Source of the DNA: Episyrphus balteatus
Taxonomy: Eukaryota; Arthropoda; Insecta; Diptera; Syrphidae
DNA length: 64,000 nucleotides
NCBI RefSeq assembly: GCF_945859705.1
Contig: NC_079134.1
Location: 122,760,620 to 122,824,619 of the forward strand
Direction: 5' to 3'
Shown: piece by piece, positions 1 to 11,640 of the stretch
Numbering within the stretch: position 1 is the stretch's first letter
How the letters are laid out: every line of letters begins with the position of its first letter
Notes under the pieces: generated by a model
Told to the model about the DNA's origin: nothing
The model's database searches: none
The model's input: the letters and a program-made list of their open reading frames with translations, nothing else
Position numbers and translations under genes: made by a program

Positions 1-420
1 GACGCGTCCAAAACACGACCAAGACGCTTCCAATATGCGTCCAAGACTCGTCCAATACGCATCCAAGACGCATCCAAAACGAGGCCGAAACGCGTCGAAA
101 ACGCATTCAAAACGCGATCGAGACGCCTCAAAAACGTTCAAAATGCGACCGAAACGCGTCCAAAACTCGTCCAAGACGCATCCAAAACGCGTCCAAAACG
201 CGACCGAGACGCGTCCAAACTCGTTCAAAACGCGTTGAAAACAAAATGCATTCAAAACGCATCCAAATTGCGATAAAGACGCTTCTAAAACGCGTCCGAG
301 ACGCGCCCTAACCGCGTCCAAGAAGGCTCCCAAAACACGTCCAAAACGAGACGCATCCAAAACGTGTCCAAGACGCCCCTAAAACGCGTTCGAGAGGCGT
401 CCATAAGACGTCTAAAACTA
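1..420. repeat. Short-period tandem repeat (gacgcgtccaaaac type)
   Basis: Imperfect tandem repeat of roughly 10-12 bp units built from acgc, gtccaa and aaac blocks, with frequent single-base variants. It runs from the window edge to about position 420, so the left end is not visible. A 67-codon open frame across it is only a by-product of the repeat. The sequence is much richer in CG dinucleotides than its surroundings. Confidence 0.9.
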
Positions 421-1836
421 TAACTTAGACGACAAGAATTGATAACGGTTTCTTGTAGAGGAGTTCAAACTTCAAAACAATCATTTTTTTTTGGGAGTTG
501 TGGTCTATCTCACCCCGTGTAGGCGGGAAGGGAAATTTTCTAAGAAAATGACTAAAATAAAAAAAAAATATTTAAAAAACAACAGCAGCACTTACAGTTG
601 CGAATGATACCTTTTTTAAAAGTCGGAATGTTACAGTTAATTTAAATTTTTAAATCAAGTTCTTTCAATAAATACTTTTTGAAATAATCGATTTCAAAGT
701 CAAAATTTGTGGAAAAAAAAGTTTATAATTGAATAATTATTATTTTTGTCAACACTGTGAATTTTAATATAAAATTAATCGATGAAATAAACTTCATATT
801 TCCTTCAAATCTACTTCGACTTTTTTTCTGCAAGTAGTGGTTGGTAACGCTACTTTCGACTGTACAAGAAATCCAACTTCGTTTTCAAAACGCAAACAGA
901 AAACGAGTTTTCAAATTTAACGCTAATTTCTGTATTCTTAGATGATGTAACAAGATAGATGATGTAACAAGGATAACAGCGTAACGAAAAAATTTTAAAT
1001 TTCATTTGATTTGCAAGGAAAAAAAAAACATAGAAAACATTCAAGCCATCTAGCGTCAATTAAACGAAACAATAGTGGTTTGTGTACCTACTTTATCCGA
1101 AATTATCCAGAAAAGATTTTGTCCATAAACATTAAACAAACCACCACTGCACTGTGGTGAAGATGAATCATTTAGAATTTTGAAAAATTTTAAATGTTTA
1201 CTATTTTACCGTTGTTGTTGAATTAAAGTTTTGTAACATAGTATCGAGATCGACTGAAGTTGATACACGAGTTTGGTAGCTATTTATACCTTCTGGTAAA
1301 TATAGTTTGACTTCACGTTCTATGAAAATCTTACAAATTATCTGCAAAATCACAGAAAATGGTTTGTCCATAGGTGGTCATTATTTTGTGAAAACCTTTA
1401 GCTTGTTACCATGATTGACGGGTGGAGTCTGTCTAGTTATTTGCTGATTGGCAATACATATTTTCTTTTACGGACGTACATAATAAGCCGATGATGATTC
1501 CTTCTTCAGTATGTAATTTTTTGTTTGATTTTTTTTTCTTTATTAATGTGCTGGAAGTTGTAAGCGATGTTTGTATTTATTTTAAATTAGTATTTTCAAT
1601 ATAAAAGGATAAAATAATGTAGCAAAGTTAAAATTATGTTTAAATTGCCGTTTGTTTTAAACTACACCTAGTTCTATATTATATTTATCTAAATTGTAAT
1701 TACTAGAAGAGAGCCATTCTTAATTCAACGATAAACAGCCAATATAATGTAATTTTATAATCTGTGCTTCAAAGTCCAAAGAAAGTCGATATTGGGGGCT
1801 ATCGTGAATAAAAAAGTGGTGCTTTTGGGTTGCATT
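421..1836. other. No recognisable gene
   Basis: A+T-rich sequence with no coding pattern I can support on either strand. A short direct duplication (agatgatgtaacaag) occurs near 940-975. Nothing else stands out. Confidence 0.5.
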
Positions 1837-2146
1837 AAGGCCGTGTGTGAATTGCGTTGAATATTTAACCCCGTGTAAAATTTTTGACACTATTGAGGTG
1901 AATACAAAAATTTCAGCTGTATAGATTATTGTTTAATATATTTCCCTGCTTCTTTTCTGCCATGAAACTATTTTTAACTAAAAAACAAACAAAACAAAAC
2001 TATCTGCAAAAAACAATTTAACCTAATTTAACCAGGTCCCAGAGCCCATTAAATTTTTAAGAATTAAAAAATTGGGTATTCACCTCAATAGTGTCAAAAA
2101 TTTTACACGGTGTTAGCTATTTAATGCAACTCACACACGAGGCCTT
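1837..2146. mobile_element. Small foldback element (about 310 bp)
   Basis: The two ends are inverted copies of each other over roughly 75 bp. The left arm starts AAGGCCGTGTGTGAATTG and the right arm ends with the complement (CACACACGAGGCCTT). The arms share the block GTGTAAAATTTTTGACACTA, followed by TTGAGGTGAATAC. No open frame and no convincing target duplication were seen, so the superfamily is unknown. The GTGTAAAA motif recalls the CACGGTGT-ended foldbacks at 24187 and 27141. Confidence 0.8.
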
Positions 2147-2550
2147 GGGACCGTGAACATTTTTAATGTTAATATTAGTTTTGCCAAATAAACAGCATTT
2201 TATTTTATATGAGTTTCCTGTAATTATTTGATGAAGGTAGCTTAATGGACGCGTCACTCTTGTTTTTGTCAAAGATTAAGGAATGTTATACGGTTATACC
2301 TACTCAGATTGGATGACACTGATTGGATGGCACTGATCGGATGACATCTGTAAGCTGTCAAAAGTGGTCGCAAATAAATTTCGAAAAAACATAAATTAAG
2401 ATCCTTAAAATTTTTTAAAGTTCTTTCAAGTTGCCTATCTAAATCAACCCTATAAGAAAAGTTTGATTTCAAGTAAGATATATTCATAAGAATCCCTTAA
2501 ATTACGAAAATAGCATGCAAACAATTAGATCACCTCAATAAATGATGAAG

Positions 2551-5500
2551 CCTAGTACGCAGATCGGGAAAAAATTTATTTAAATATTTGGAGCCGCTGT
2601 AAAGAAAAAGTCTCCAAATAATAGTCTAAGAGCCGGCAGCATATTTTGGCAGTTTTGATATAACCGAAATTCTAGTGTGCACATATCTAGATATGCACCA
2701 CAGTATGTCAACGGAACAAGTCTGGCAGTGATCTTTTTCAGCTTTCCCTTGCCAGACGCATCCAAAGTGCAGCAAAAAATCAATTTTTGGCGTTTTGGTA
2801 TAACCGAATAAATGATACACCAAAAAATCATAAAAAATCCCCTGATTTCGAATCTGTGGGTACCGCAAGTTTCTTTTTCAGCTTTCCCCCCGCCAGACCG
2901 CTTTAAAGCATTTTTAAGTGCATTTTTCTAATAAAAAACCTAATTACATATTTTCTGTTAGGAATAACCGTATGATGGTAACAAATTAATATTCTATGTC
3001 TATTCCAGGTCTAGAAAATATAATTTTAAGCCAGCTATTTTTCAGCCTTCCCTCTGCCAGACGCATCCAAAGTGCAGTCAAAAATCAATTTTTGGCGTTT
3101 TGCTAGGTATTACCCCAATAAATGATACACCAAAAAATCATAAAAAATCCCCTGATTTCAAAAATGTGGGTACCAGAAGTTTTTTTTTAGCCTTCGCCCC
3201 GCCAGACCGCTTTGAAGCATTTTGAAATGCATTTTTCTAATAAAAAACCTAATAGTTTATTTTCTGTTGGGTATAACCGTATGATGGTAACAAATTAAAA
3301 TTCTATGTCTATTCCTGGTTTAGAAAATATAAGTTTAAGCCAGATATTTTTCAGCCTTCCCTCTGCTAGACGCCCTTAAAGGTTTCCCAAACAGGTTTTT
3401 CCATAGAAAAAACACCTAGTTTCTGTTTTTTTCTTATAAAATTGAAATAATATTTTTTTGTTTAGAGTAACCATATGATGGCCAAATATTAACTTTCTCT
3501 GCCTTTTACTGATTTAGAAAATGTAAGTTTAAGTCAGTTTTGTTTCAGCCTACCCTCTGCCAGACGCCCTAAAAGGTATCTCAATAGTACGGGAAAGTTA
3601 GATTTTGCTATATGGGGCATGGGGGTCTGGGAAAAAATCCGAAATGTATTTTGTCTTCAGGGATTAAAAGAGCATAAACCCAGGGATCGAAAGAGTCTAA
3701 AACCATATTTTGTACGACCGCACCAAGAATCATTTTGTTTGTCCCTATACAAAAAATTTCAATTTTTTGAAGTTTTTTGCCTACAGATCGAAAACGGTCT
3801 GTCAAATCGAAAAACCAATATTGTAACAAATGAAAGTAATTAAAAGATCTACAACTTTTACAACGAACAAATTTTTTAAAAAACGCTCAAGTAAAAGAGA
3901 TATGACAAAAATAAGAAAATCACTTTTTGACGTGTTTAAAAAAAAAAACACCCTAACTTTTAAACCAAAGGGATAATCGAAAAATGTTATTTAACATATA
4001 TTGTAGAAAATTAAATTATTTCAAGTTTGTCATACATTGTTTTTTCTGTAGGTTCAAAAATACGCGAGTTATGTAAAAAACTAAAATTTGTATAAAAAAA
4101 AAGATGGTGGCCAAATGACTCTTGGTGCGATTGAACAAAATTTGGTTTACGACTCGTGTCTTTATGCCTTTCGAGCCCTGAAGTCAAAATGGATTTCGGA
4201 TTTTTTCCCAGACCCCCATGCCCCATATAGCAAAATCTAACTTTTCCGTACTATTGAGATACCTTTAAGGGCGTCTGGCAGAGGGTAGGCTGAAACAAAA
4301 CTGGCTTAAACTTACATTTTCTAAATCAGGAAAAGGCAGAGAAAGTTAATATTTGGCCATCATATGGTTACTCTAAACAAAAAAATTTTATTTCAATTTT
4401 ATAAGAAAAAAACAGAAACTAGGTGTTTTTTCTATGGAAAAACCTGTTTGGGAAACCTTTAAGGGCGTCTAGCAGAGGGAAGGCTGAAAAATATCTGGCT
4501 TAAACTTATATTTTCTAAACCAGGAATAGACATAGAATTTTAATTTGTTACCATCATACGGTTATACCCAACAGAAAATAAACTATTAGGTTTTTTATTA
4601 GAAAAATGCATTTCAAAATGCTTCAAAGCGGTCTGGCGGGGCGAAGGCTAAAAAAAAACTTCTGGTACTCACATTTTTGAAATCAGGGGATTTTTTATGA
4701 TTTTTTGGTGTATCATTTATTGGGGTAATACCTAGCAAAACGCCAAAAATTGATTTTTGACTGCACTTTGGATGCGTCTGGCAGAGGGAAGGCTGAAAAA
4801 TAGCTGGCTTAAAATTATATTTTCTAGACCTGGAATAGACATAGAATATTAATTTGTTACCATCATACGGTTATTCCTAACAGAAAATATGTAATTAGGT
4901 TTTTTATTAGAAAAATGCACTTAAAAATGCTTTAAAGCGGTCTGGCGGGGGGAAAGCTGAAAAAGAAACTTGCGGTACCCACAGATTCGAAATCAGGGGA
5001 TTTTTTATGATTTTTTGGTGTATCATTTATTCGGTTATACCAAAACGCCAAAAATTGATTTTTTGCTGCACTTTGGATGCGTCTGGCAAGGGAAAGCTGA
5101 AAAAGATCACTGCCAGACTTGTTCCGTTGACATACTGTGGTGCATATCTAGATATGTGCACACTCGAATTTCGGTTATATCAAAACTGCCAAAATATGCT
5201 GCCGGCTCTCGGTCTATAATGTTCGAATATTCTGCTAGCAAAAATTGTGACAAGGAAAAAAAAAATAAAACCAAATTGAAAAAAATTCAAACAAAATTTA
5301 ATAAAATACTTGGAAAGTAAAGATGAAGCAAATACAACTCAGAATCAAATCAAAAACAAAAAAAAAAAAATAATTTAATTTGAAAGAAGAAAAAAAATAT
5401 TGATATACGGAAAAAAACTGCGAACTAAAGTTGGTGCGACATTCGATTAAGGTGCAAATGATTGGACAGTTTACCCTAGGTAATTTCTCCAACTTCAAAG

Positions 5501-5581
5501 TTTTGCGCAGGATTAAAAAATGTTTTGTAGAGATTAAAATTGTAGAGATAAAATTTGTTTTTTCCCGATCTGTGTACTAGG
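2551..5581. mobile_element. 3.0-kb foldback element (long palindrome)
   Basis: The ends are inverted copies: CCTAGTACGCAGATCGGG at 2551 and its near-complement CCCGATCTGTGTACTAGG ending at 5581. The arms run inward for over 1 kb to a short spacer near 3840-4010. Arm identity is very high in places: the stretch 2626-2868 read on the minus strand gives the same 80-residue frame as 4970-5209 on the plus strand. Each arm also contains internally repeated modules (for example the gtctggc plus aaagctgaaaa blocks). There is no transposase-like frame and no clear target duplication. The open frames inside mirror each other and are not genes. Confidence 0.9.
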
Positions 5582-5682
5582 TTTAAGCGAGGAATAGTAG
5601 AAACATCCCCTGAACACCCACGAATGAAAAATTCCACTAATCTTCAGCATGGGATTTTCTGGAATAGATGTTGAATGGTTGA

Positions 5683-5895
5683 ATCGATTATGAAGAGGTT
5701 TTAAGGAAAACAACGATGTGAACTCTTTAAAAATCTAGCAACTAAGTCGGATGTGCAGTGTCTTAATGAAGAGTTTGCTAGCCTAAAAATCCGCCAAGAA
5801 GAAGAGTGTCACAAAGAGTAATCCAACTAGAATCACGTAACAGAACATTGGAGGAGCAGATGAATAAAATCCTTCAGAAATAGCACGGAAGTTAA
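5683..5895 (+). pseudogene. Possible retroelement ORF1-like coiled-coil fragment
   Basis: Two neighbouring plus-strand frames read LATKSDVQCLNEEFASLKIR and then, after a frame change, RVIQLESRNRTLEEQMNKIL. The heptad-like, charged coiled-coil character resembles the N-terminal part of ORF1/gag-like proteins of insect retroelements. It is short and broken, and no reverse transcriptase lies next to it. The assignment is an inference from character alone. Confidence 0.3.
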
Positions 5896-5971
5896 CCCGG
5901 TGGTGCGACATCCTACAAAACAATGCGGATTTCTGTGAGAAATTTAGTCCATCTGCGCTTTCCTGATTGAT

Positions 5972-6400
5972 AACACGGTGCGACACTGAAAATACACCCG
6001 ACGAATTACATAGTGTAGGTTGTTCGTATGGTCGAATAATGCATATAAATATTTTTGTTATATTTTTGGAACCCTCCATTTTTTTTTAATTTACAAAAAA
6101 CCATTTTTACAGACTTTACGATGTAATCTACCAATATCTCAGTCATTTTTTTAACAATTCTCAATATGTTACATGTTTTTGAAAAGAGGATTTCCAAATC
6201 TTTTGAATGATTGTATATAAGTCTATTGTTTAAACAAATTAAGTGTAGGTTTTTATCCCATAAATCTTGAAAAAGTGATTTTTTTCTCAATTTTTTCAAC
6301 TTTACCCAATTTTTTTTGCAAAATAAAACAAACAAAAAAATAAAGTAAGGTTATATTCTGAAAGAATATACATTTAGGCACAAATAAGCGTAGTACTAGG
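5972..6400. repeat. Partial copy of the CACGGTGCGACACTG foldback family
   Basis: From ACACGGTGCGACACTGAAAA this stretch follows the left arm of the foldback at 27141-28730 almost base for base. It includes the ggaaccctccattttttt block and the end near cacaaataagcg. Only one arm is present here, so it is either a truncated copy or a solo arm. The end also shows AGTACTAGGCTT, which resembles the terminus of the 2551-5581 element. Confidence 0.75.
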
Positions 6401-6500
6401 CTTTAATGTAAAAATTTCAAGTTATAATGTGTCAGGATTGGAAAATAAATTAATATTTGTAAACTTTTTTTAATTATATTAAGCAATTTGATATTTTATT

Positions 6501-6536
6501 ACCGACTTCCAAAAAGGAGGAGGTATTCAATTCGTC

Positions 6537-6588
<52 letters not shown>

Positions 6589-6750
6589 GTTACCGCATAA
6601 CTTTGGACTGAGTGAACCAATTTTGATAATTCTTTTTGTATTGGAAAGCTGGTGGCTGCAGTGTGGTCCCATTTCACAATTTCGTTCACTTTTAGCCATA
6701 GGAACTATTTTAAAAACCATAAAACCCAGTTTTGATCCATGGAAGTCGGT
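6501..6750. mobile_element. 250-bp MITE with ACCGACTTCC termini and a 42-T tract
   Basis: It starts ACCGACTTCC (6501) and ends with the complement GGAAGTCGGT (6750). It carries an uninterrupted run of 42 T at 6541-6582. A partial copy in opposite orientation lies at 28754-28856. Sequences of this type (GACTTCCAAAAAGGAGGAGG, then a T tract and ATGTTTGTTACC) are, from memory, widespread noncoding repeats in insect genomes. Both frames across it are poly-Phe or poly-Lys artefacts. Confidence 0.7.
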
Positions 6751-8343
6751 TTTGTTTTTTTGCTAAAAATGATTATCTCTTCGGTCACCCTTATATCTAT
6801 TTATCAAAAGTGTTAATGTTAAACAATAGAAAGTAATAACGACCCTCTTCGTAAATATCAATCGAAAAAATTTCTTCCGTATACCTAGTCATAAATTAAT
6901 AAAATAAATTTTACTTCTGCTGGCTTGACCATAAACTAATCCAGCACAATGTTGCAATCTTAGAAAATTAATCCAAACAATATCCATTCACAAATGTGAT
7001 TCTTACAGTCTTTTGGCTTCGTTTATTCAGAACCGTAAAAAATTGAAATTATTTCTACAAATGCACATAGATATTCATTTAGCTTTGTAATGATCTTGAA
7101 ATGTACGACAGGGCATTAGATAAATGAATTTGGGTTTAATCGCTACCGCCCGAGGTATCACAAACAACCGAGAAAACTTTTAATTAAATTTCGTAATGGC
7201 TGCAATTTGTACATTTCACTCGATGCACCTGTCATTAAATATGTGGCGTTATTAATACTGCATGACCAAAAGGGGTTTGTCTAAGCCGTCTTAGAGGATA
7301 AGCTTCCACCACATTGCTAGATATCACGCTATATCCAATGGGATGTATGGCTCATGCCTGATTCAGGCAATAAAATAAAAAAGTATCTTTTTCTCTAAAC
7401 AGGATTGAATCTTGACCATGAAGTTGGTATGTATGAGTAAAATTGGGATGTGTATATAAAAAAGAAACCTTGATAATTGGCTAAGAGTCTCTTATCTGTG
7501 AAGGTAATCATCGGATCGTGTAGCTGGCCGGTAGCAACTTGCAACTACTGTGCACATCGATAGTGTTGCAATAAATTAAATTAATAGCCCTTAATGGGAA
7601 GCGTTCAGCGCGGTTCTGCGTGGAAAACGAAGGACAACGTACATAAATTAGCTCAGGTAATTCTGCCTTTCGGCAATGATGTTGTTCGATAGATAATCAT
7701 TTGTATTTTATAGTAATAGTTCGGATATGTTTTTGTCTCAAAATGTATGGTGAATAAAATATTATGGGGCAAAGGTGTCAAAAACGATGTAAGATGATTT
7801 TGGCCGCAGGGTTACATACAAAAAATGCCACAAACGATGGGTAATTTGTCACTATTTTTAAAACACTGGTTATATGTAGATTGAGGATATTTTACACCAA
7901 AGTGAGCTTGATAGTATTATAAATGCTGCTGTATGGTAATTTTACTCATTTATGAAATATTTTGTTTTGGGAAGTCAATACTTTAATAATCACTTTTCTA
8001 GTTCATTTAATTTCAGGCTTATCCTTAGATACGATCAATAGATAAACAAGTTTTTGAGAATTTAATGGTTAATTCATTAACGTAGATACCGCCCGGTCTT
8101 TTTATTGGCTCAACATTGGAATGCAATTCAAGTTAATCTCGAGCCGAAGTAGAATTAGTTTAAGATCTGTTACAATCTTATAACTACATACATTAACATA
8201 TAATATGCGAAATCATGGGTTTCAGCTTAGTTATGGAAATATAATATAATTAAGAGAGCTAAACTAGAACAATTCATATTAAATTTTGACCATTCCGGAA
8301 TAAATGTTGAACGTTGAATTTTCCTACTCACTGCCAATGTGTA
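6751..8343. other. Intergenic, nothing assigned
   Basis: No supported gene. Around 7399-7430 the plus strand reads accATGAAGTTG followed by GTATGT, which has the shape of a first coding exon of a secreted protein. No matching second exon was found, so it is not called. No repeats with a clear partner were seen. Confidence 0.4.
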
Positions 8344-9361
8344 GGGTAAAGTCGGGGGATATGGCACCCATTTTCGTTTTTCGTTATTACTTGAGAAATA
8401 AAGAAGATATCTATTTCAAACAAAAGTAGATTTATATTAAAACTATTTCTTAAATACAAAATAGGTACATAAGTGTAATTCGAAGATAATTTCTTGTTAT
8501 TTTTTGCAAAAATAAAAAACATTAAAAAAAACATGACTGAAAAAATGGAGGGTGATATGGCACCTAATCGAGGGTGATATGGCACCCTATATCTTCTTGA
8601 TATTTTTTTGTGACACTTGTTGCATGTGTTGTTGAAAGACGTACACGAAGCATGGGACCCAAAGTGACATTATGATTACTGCCTTATTCCGCACTTTTCA
8701 TCCAATCTAAAAGCTATTTGGCAAACTTTTAGGTTCTGGTCATTTAAGAAGCCTTTTTAATGTAGTGAAGTGTGAAGGGAGTCGCAAAATGCTTAGGTCC
8801 TGCTTTTTTTGACATTCCGCAGCTCCAACGGCTGCTGTGATCTGGGTTTAAGTCTACTTGGCCTGGTTTGCTGAAGTTTTTTGAAATTACAATTGTCAGT
8901 TGAAAAATAAATAGGTTAAAAAGTAGATGCGGGGGAAATGGCACCGGTGCCATATATCCCGAGGTTTTTGGGTGCCATATCCCCCATTTGACTACACTTC
9001 TGTTTTCTTCAAAATACACGAATAATCACGTTTGCTTAGTTATTGCAATGAGCAAACACAAAAATACAATCGTTACCGTTCTTTATGTGTTAAAATGAAC
9101 CCCCGGCGTCAAATACTTTTGGAACCACACGTACAACAATTTTACACAAAAAAACTTTTCGCTCAAATTGAACTCACTTTTTTGTTTGTCCATTTTTTAA
9201 ATTTAAGTGGCAATGGTTACTGCGGATCCGAATGCATCCACTGAAAGCTTACGTTAGACTGAATTCTATTTTGCTCTTTTTGCTTTGAAAAGAAGTCATT
9301 AAGTGGGAGATATTGAAAGGGTGCCATATCACCCGTGGTGCCATATCACCCGACTTTACCC
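8344..9361. mobile_element. 1.0-kb TIR element with mirrored GGTGATATGGCACC motifs
   Basis: The inverted termini GGGTAAAGTCGGG (8344) and CCCGACTTTACCC (9361) are each flanked by TA, as expected for Tc1/mariner-like or other TA-targeting elements. Eight near-identical motifs (consensus GGTGATATGGCACC) lie inside. Four face forward at about 8357, 8551, 8573 and 8931; four are inverted at about 8946, 8971, 9319 and 9337. The layout is symmetrical around 8945 and looks like an array of binding sites. No transposase frame is present, so the element would be non-autonomous. Confidence 0.8.
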
Positions 9362-9954
9362 TAAACCTATTCTTGTGATGTGACAGCTCAAAGCCAAGTA
9401 TGAAATTGTTCAAAATGAGCCTCTTTTGAGTTTTTGTTTCATAAGCTTTCGTTTTCAGGTTCTTTCATCTTTTTTCCCATGGACCATACTGTATCAGATC
9501 CTTGGAAAATGGACAAGTCCCAGGGAACTTTTTTTTTTGTCCAATGGGACAGATGATATTTGTTGTATTTTATAATTTTGACTGGGTATACTTCTTAGAG
9601 TGTTCTTAGAATGTTCTAGAGTCATTGCACATTTTTCTTAATAAAGAAAACAATGTAAATTGAGATGAAGGGCCACATTGGTCATCTCTCTTTAACCTAT
9701 CATAAATGTATGTACTATTTTCTAATTTAAGCTTTTGTTTTTTCTTAAATTAGTCGAAATACTACAGGACGCATTCAGAAAAAAATGTGCGAGTCTCATT
9801 TGTGCTAATAATTGTGACGTTCATTTTCATAATTATTTAGTTTTGTTTGTAGTGTCAGAGAGTAAACTAATTTGAGCTTAACAATTTTTGAAAACAGTGA
9901 TTGTGGCTTCTAAAAGAAATATATTTCTATGGGTACGTGTACGTTTAACTTTAA
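9362..9954. other. Intergenic, nothing assigned
   Basis: A+T-rich, with no coding or repeat signal I can support. Confidence 0.4.
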
Positions 9955-10430
9955 AGTTATATGGCATCTAAGCCAGACAAATACGGCATAAAATTTGTGA
10001 TGATGAACGACGCTCGAACATGGTACATCATAAATGCAATTCCGTACGTTGGGAAAGTCGAAGTTGCAGCAAACGAGTCGGTGCCTTCTTTCTATGTAAG
10101 AAAACTTTCAGAAAGCATTCATGGAAGGAACATCACGGTGGACAATTGGTTTTCGTCAGTCAGAGCATAATCTGAAAATGTTAGGCACTTTCCGAAAGAA
10201 TAAACGAGAGATTCCAGGAGAGCTCCAGTGGAAGCAGGAAGTTCCAAATTCGCATTCGATGAGAACAAGACCTTGGTTTCGTTTGCTCCAAAAAATAAGT
10301 TGGTCTTTCGCTGTGGTTTCTGTGATAGGAAAAAATACAATAAAAAACAAAAAAAGTATGTTTGACATGTCAAGTGCCAATGTGTGAAGATCATCGTTCC
10401 ATGAATAGCACAGAATGCAGTAAATAAAAA
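9955..10430 (+). pseudogene. piggyBac transposase remnant (central catalytic part)
   Basis: The frame starting at 9961 reads KPDKYGIKFVMMNDARTWYI and then, some residues later, NITVDNWFSSV. These are the conserved core of DDE_Tnp_1_7 (piggyBac) transposases, and the Asp of DNxF is kept. At about 10150 the frame shifts: the next frame gives LGTFRKNKREIPGEL, and a third gives FAFDENKTLVSFAPKNKLVF, both also piggyBac landmarks. A CGFCDRKK segment follows. No N-terminal region precedes it and the frame is broken at least twice, so it is dead. TTAA-flanked termini were not identified. Confidence 0.85.
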
Positions 10431-11349
10431 GTTAATTTTTTCATAACCATCGTATTACTCATGTTACCCGCTAACAGAGGTTGGTGACAAAAAAATTAAT
10501 AAAAAGCTTTGCAAATGCTTAGGTGACCTTTTTTGAATCATATTTAAGGTTTTTTTTTCTTATAACTTTTAAAAAAATGAATTTTTGTAAAAGACTTACT
10601 TTTTTATGTTTTTTTTCTTAATATTATCTGTAAATATTTTTTTTTTATCTTAAAAGTATATATTTATTGTTGTTGGAGTAAAATATATTATTTTAAATTG
10701 ATGTATGTACTTAAAATATAAAAAATTAATTAAAAAACAATTTATTTTTTTCAATATTTTTGTTTGATTAGGGTATGTCATACCCCAGTAAGAGGAATAT
10801 GTAAGAAAAAATAAGATGGTTGACGGAAGGTTATATGACAAAAAAGTGCGGATCTTTCCAAGAAAACGTCTAGTGACACGAGAAACCTACAAGTAAGAGA
10901 AAGAATGAAACAAACACATTTATACTTCAAACATGAAATTCAAAGGAGGATATGTTATCGTTTGCGCTTTGAACCCTATAGAAAAGCAATAAGCCTGGAA
11001 AAGTAAAGGGAAGGAAAGTCAAATACGGATCGTGATTGTTCTTGCAAGCTTAGGTATACAAGAAATTTAGATGCCGGACACATATTTTATGGGACTTATA
11101 GGACGCACATGCCAGTGGGTCGACAATGGTCGGGCATTTAAAACCAAGTAACACGTCAAAATTCCTTTTGTTACAACATCGTGACGTGATATCAAAAAAT
11201 GTAAAAACAATAATATTCAGACAAGCGTTCTTAATTTTTTTTTGTGTAGGTATGTATCTAGTTGTGCAATTTTTCGGCTCTCATCACTATATTTTAAGAA
11301 CTATTTTATTTGAAAAAAAAACTGACTTTATGTATTTTGCGTCCATGAT
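10431..11349. other. Intergenic, possible transposon debris
   Basis: No intact gene. The 10860-11120 part may be the decayed upstream region of the transposon remnant that follows, but no motif proves it. Confidence 0.35.
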
Positions 11350-11352
11350 ATG

Positions 11353-11640
11353 AAGATAAACGTTGTGGACGAGGACCTGATGACGTGTGCAATCTGCTCT
11401 GAAAGAGCATTCAATACCTTAATCATGCTATTTAGTGATGCGTGTGTAGGACAAAATAGAAATAACACACTCTTAAGATTCTTCCTAATCCTTCTTTTAT
11501 AGGGCCGGGCCGCTTTAAAATTATACATCAGTACCTTCCTGTAAGGGGTCACTCATTTCTAGAGTGTGATCGGAATTTTGGGACAGCAAAGCAGCACTAG
11601 TTTGCCGTCTAGTCAGTATTCCCATTTCTATGGGCGAGTA
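11353..11640 (+). pseudogene. Remnant of a transposon-type protein with SDxCxGQNRN motif
   Basis: From 11353 the frame reads MKINVVDEDLMTC and, further on, LMLFSDACVGQNRNNTLLRF; it then ends. After a frame change near 11510 it resumes as KIIHQYLPVRGHSFLECDRNFG. The pair S/T-D-x-C-x-GQN-K/R-N followed by GHSF-x-CD-x-FG recurs, from memory, in a large family of uncharacterised transposon-associated proteins of insects and other invertebrates. I cannot name the superfamily with certainty. The break and the missing N-terminal part make it a pseudogene. Confidence 0.65.

Noticed and set aside
6488..6766. 92-codon frame with poly-Phe and its poly-Lys counterpart
   Set aside because: Caused by the 42-T tract of the MITE.
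7399..7430. ATGAAGTTG followed by GTATGT, like a first exon of a cuticle-type secreted protein
   Set aside because: Only nine coding bases and no second exon found nearby; this occurs often by chance.
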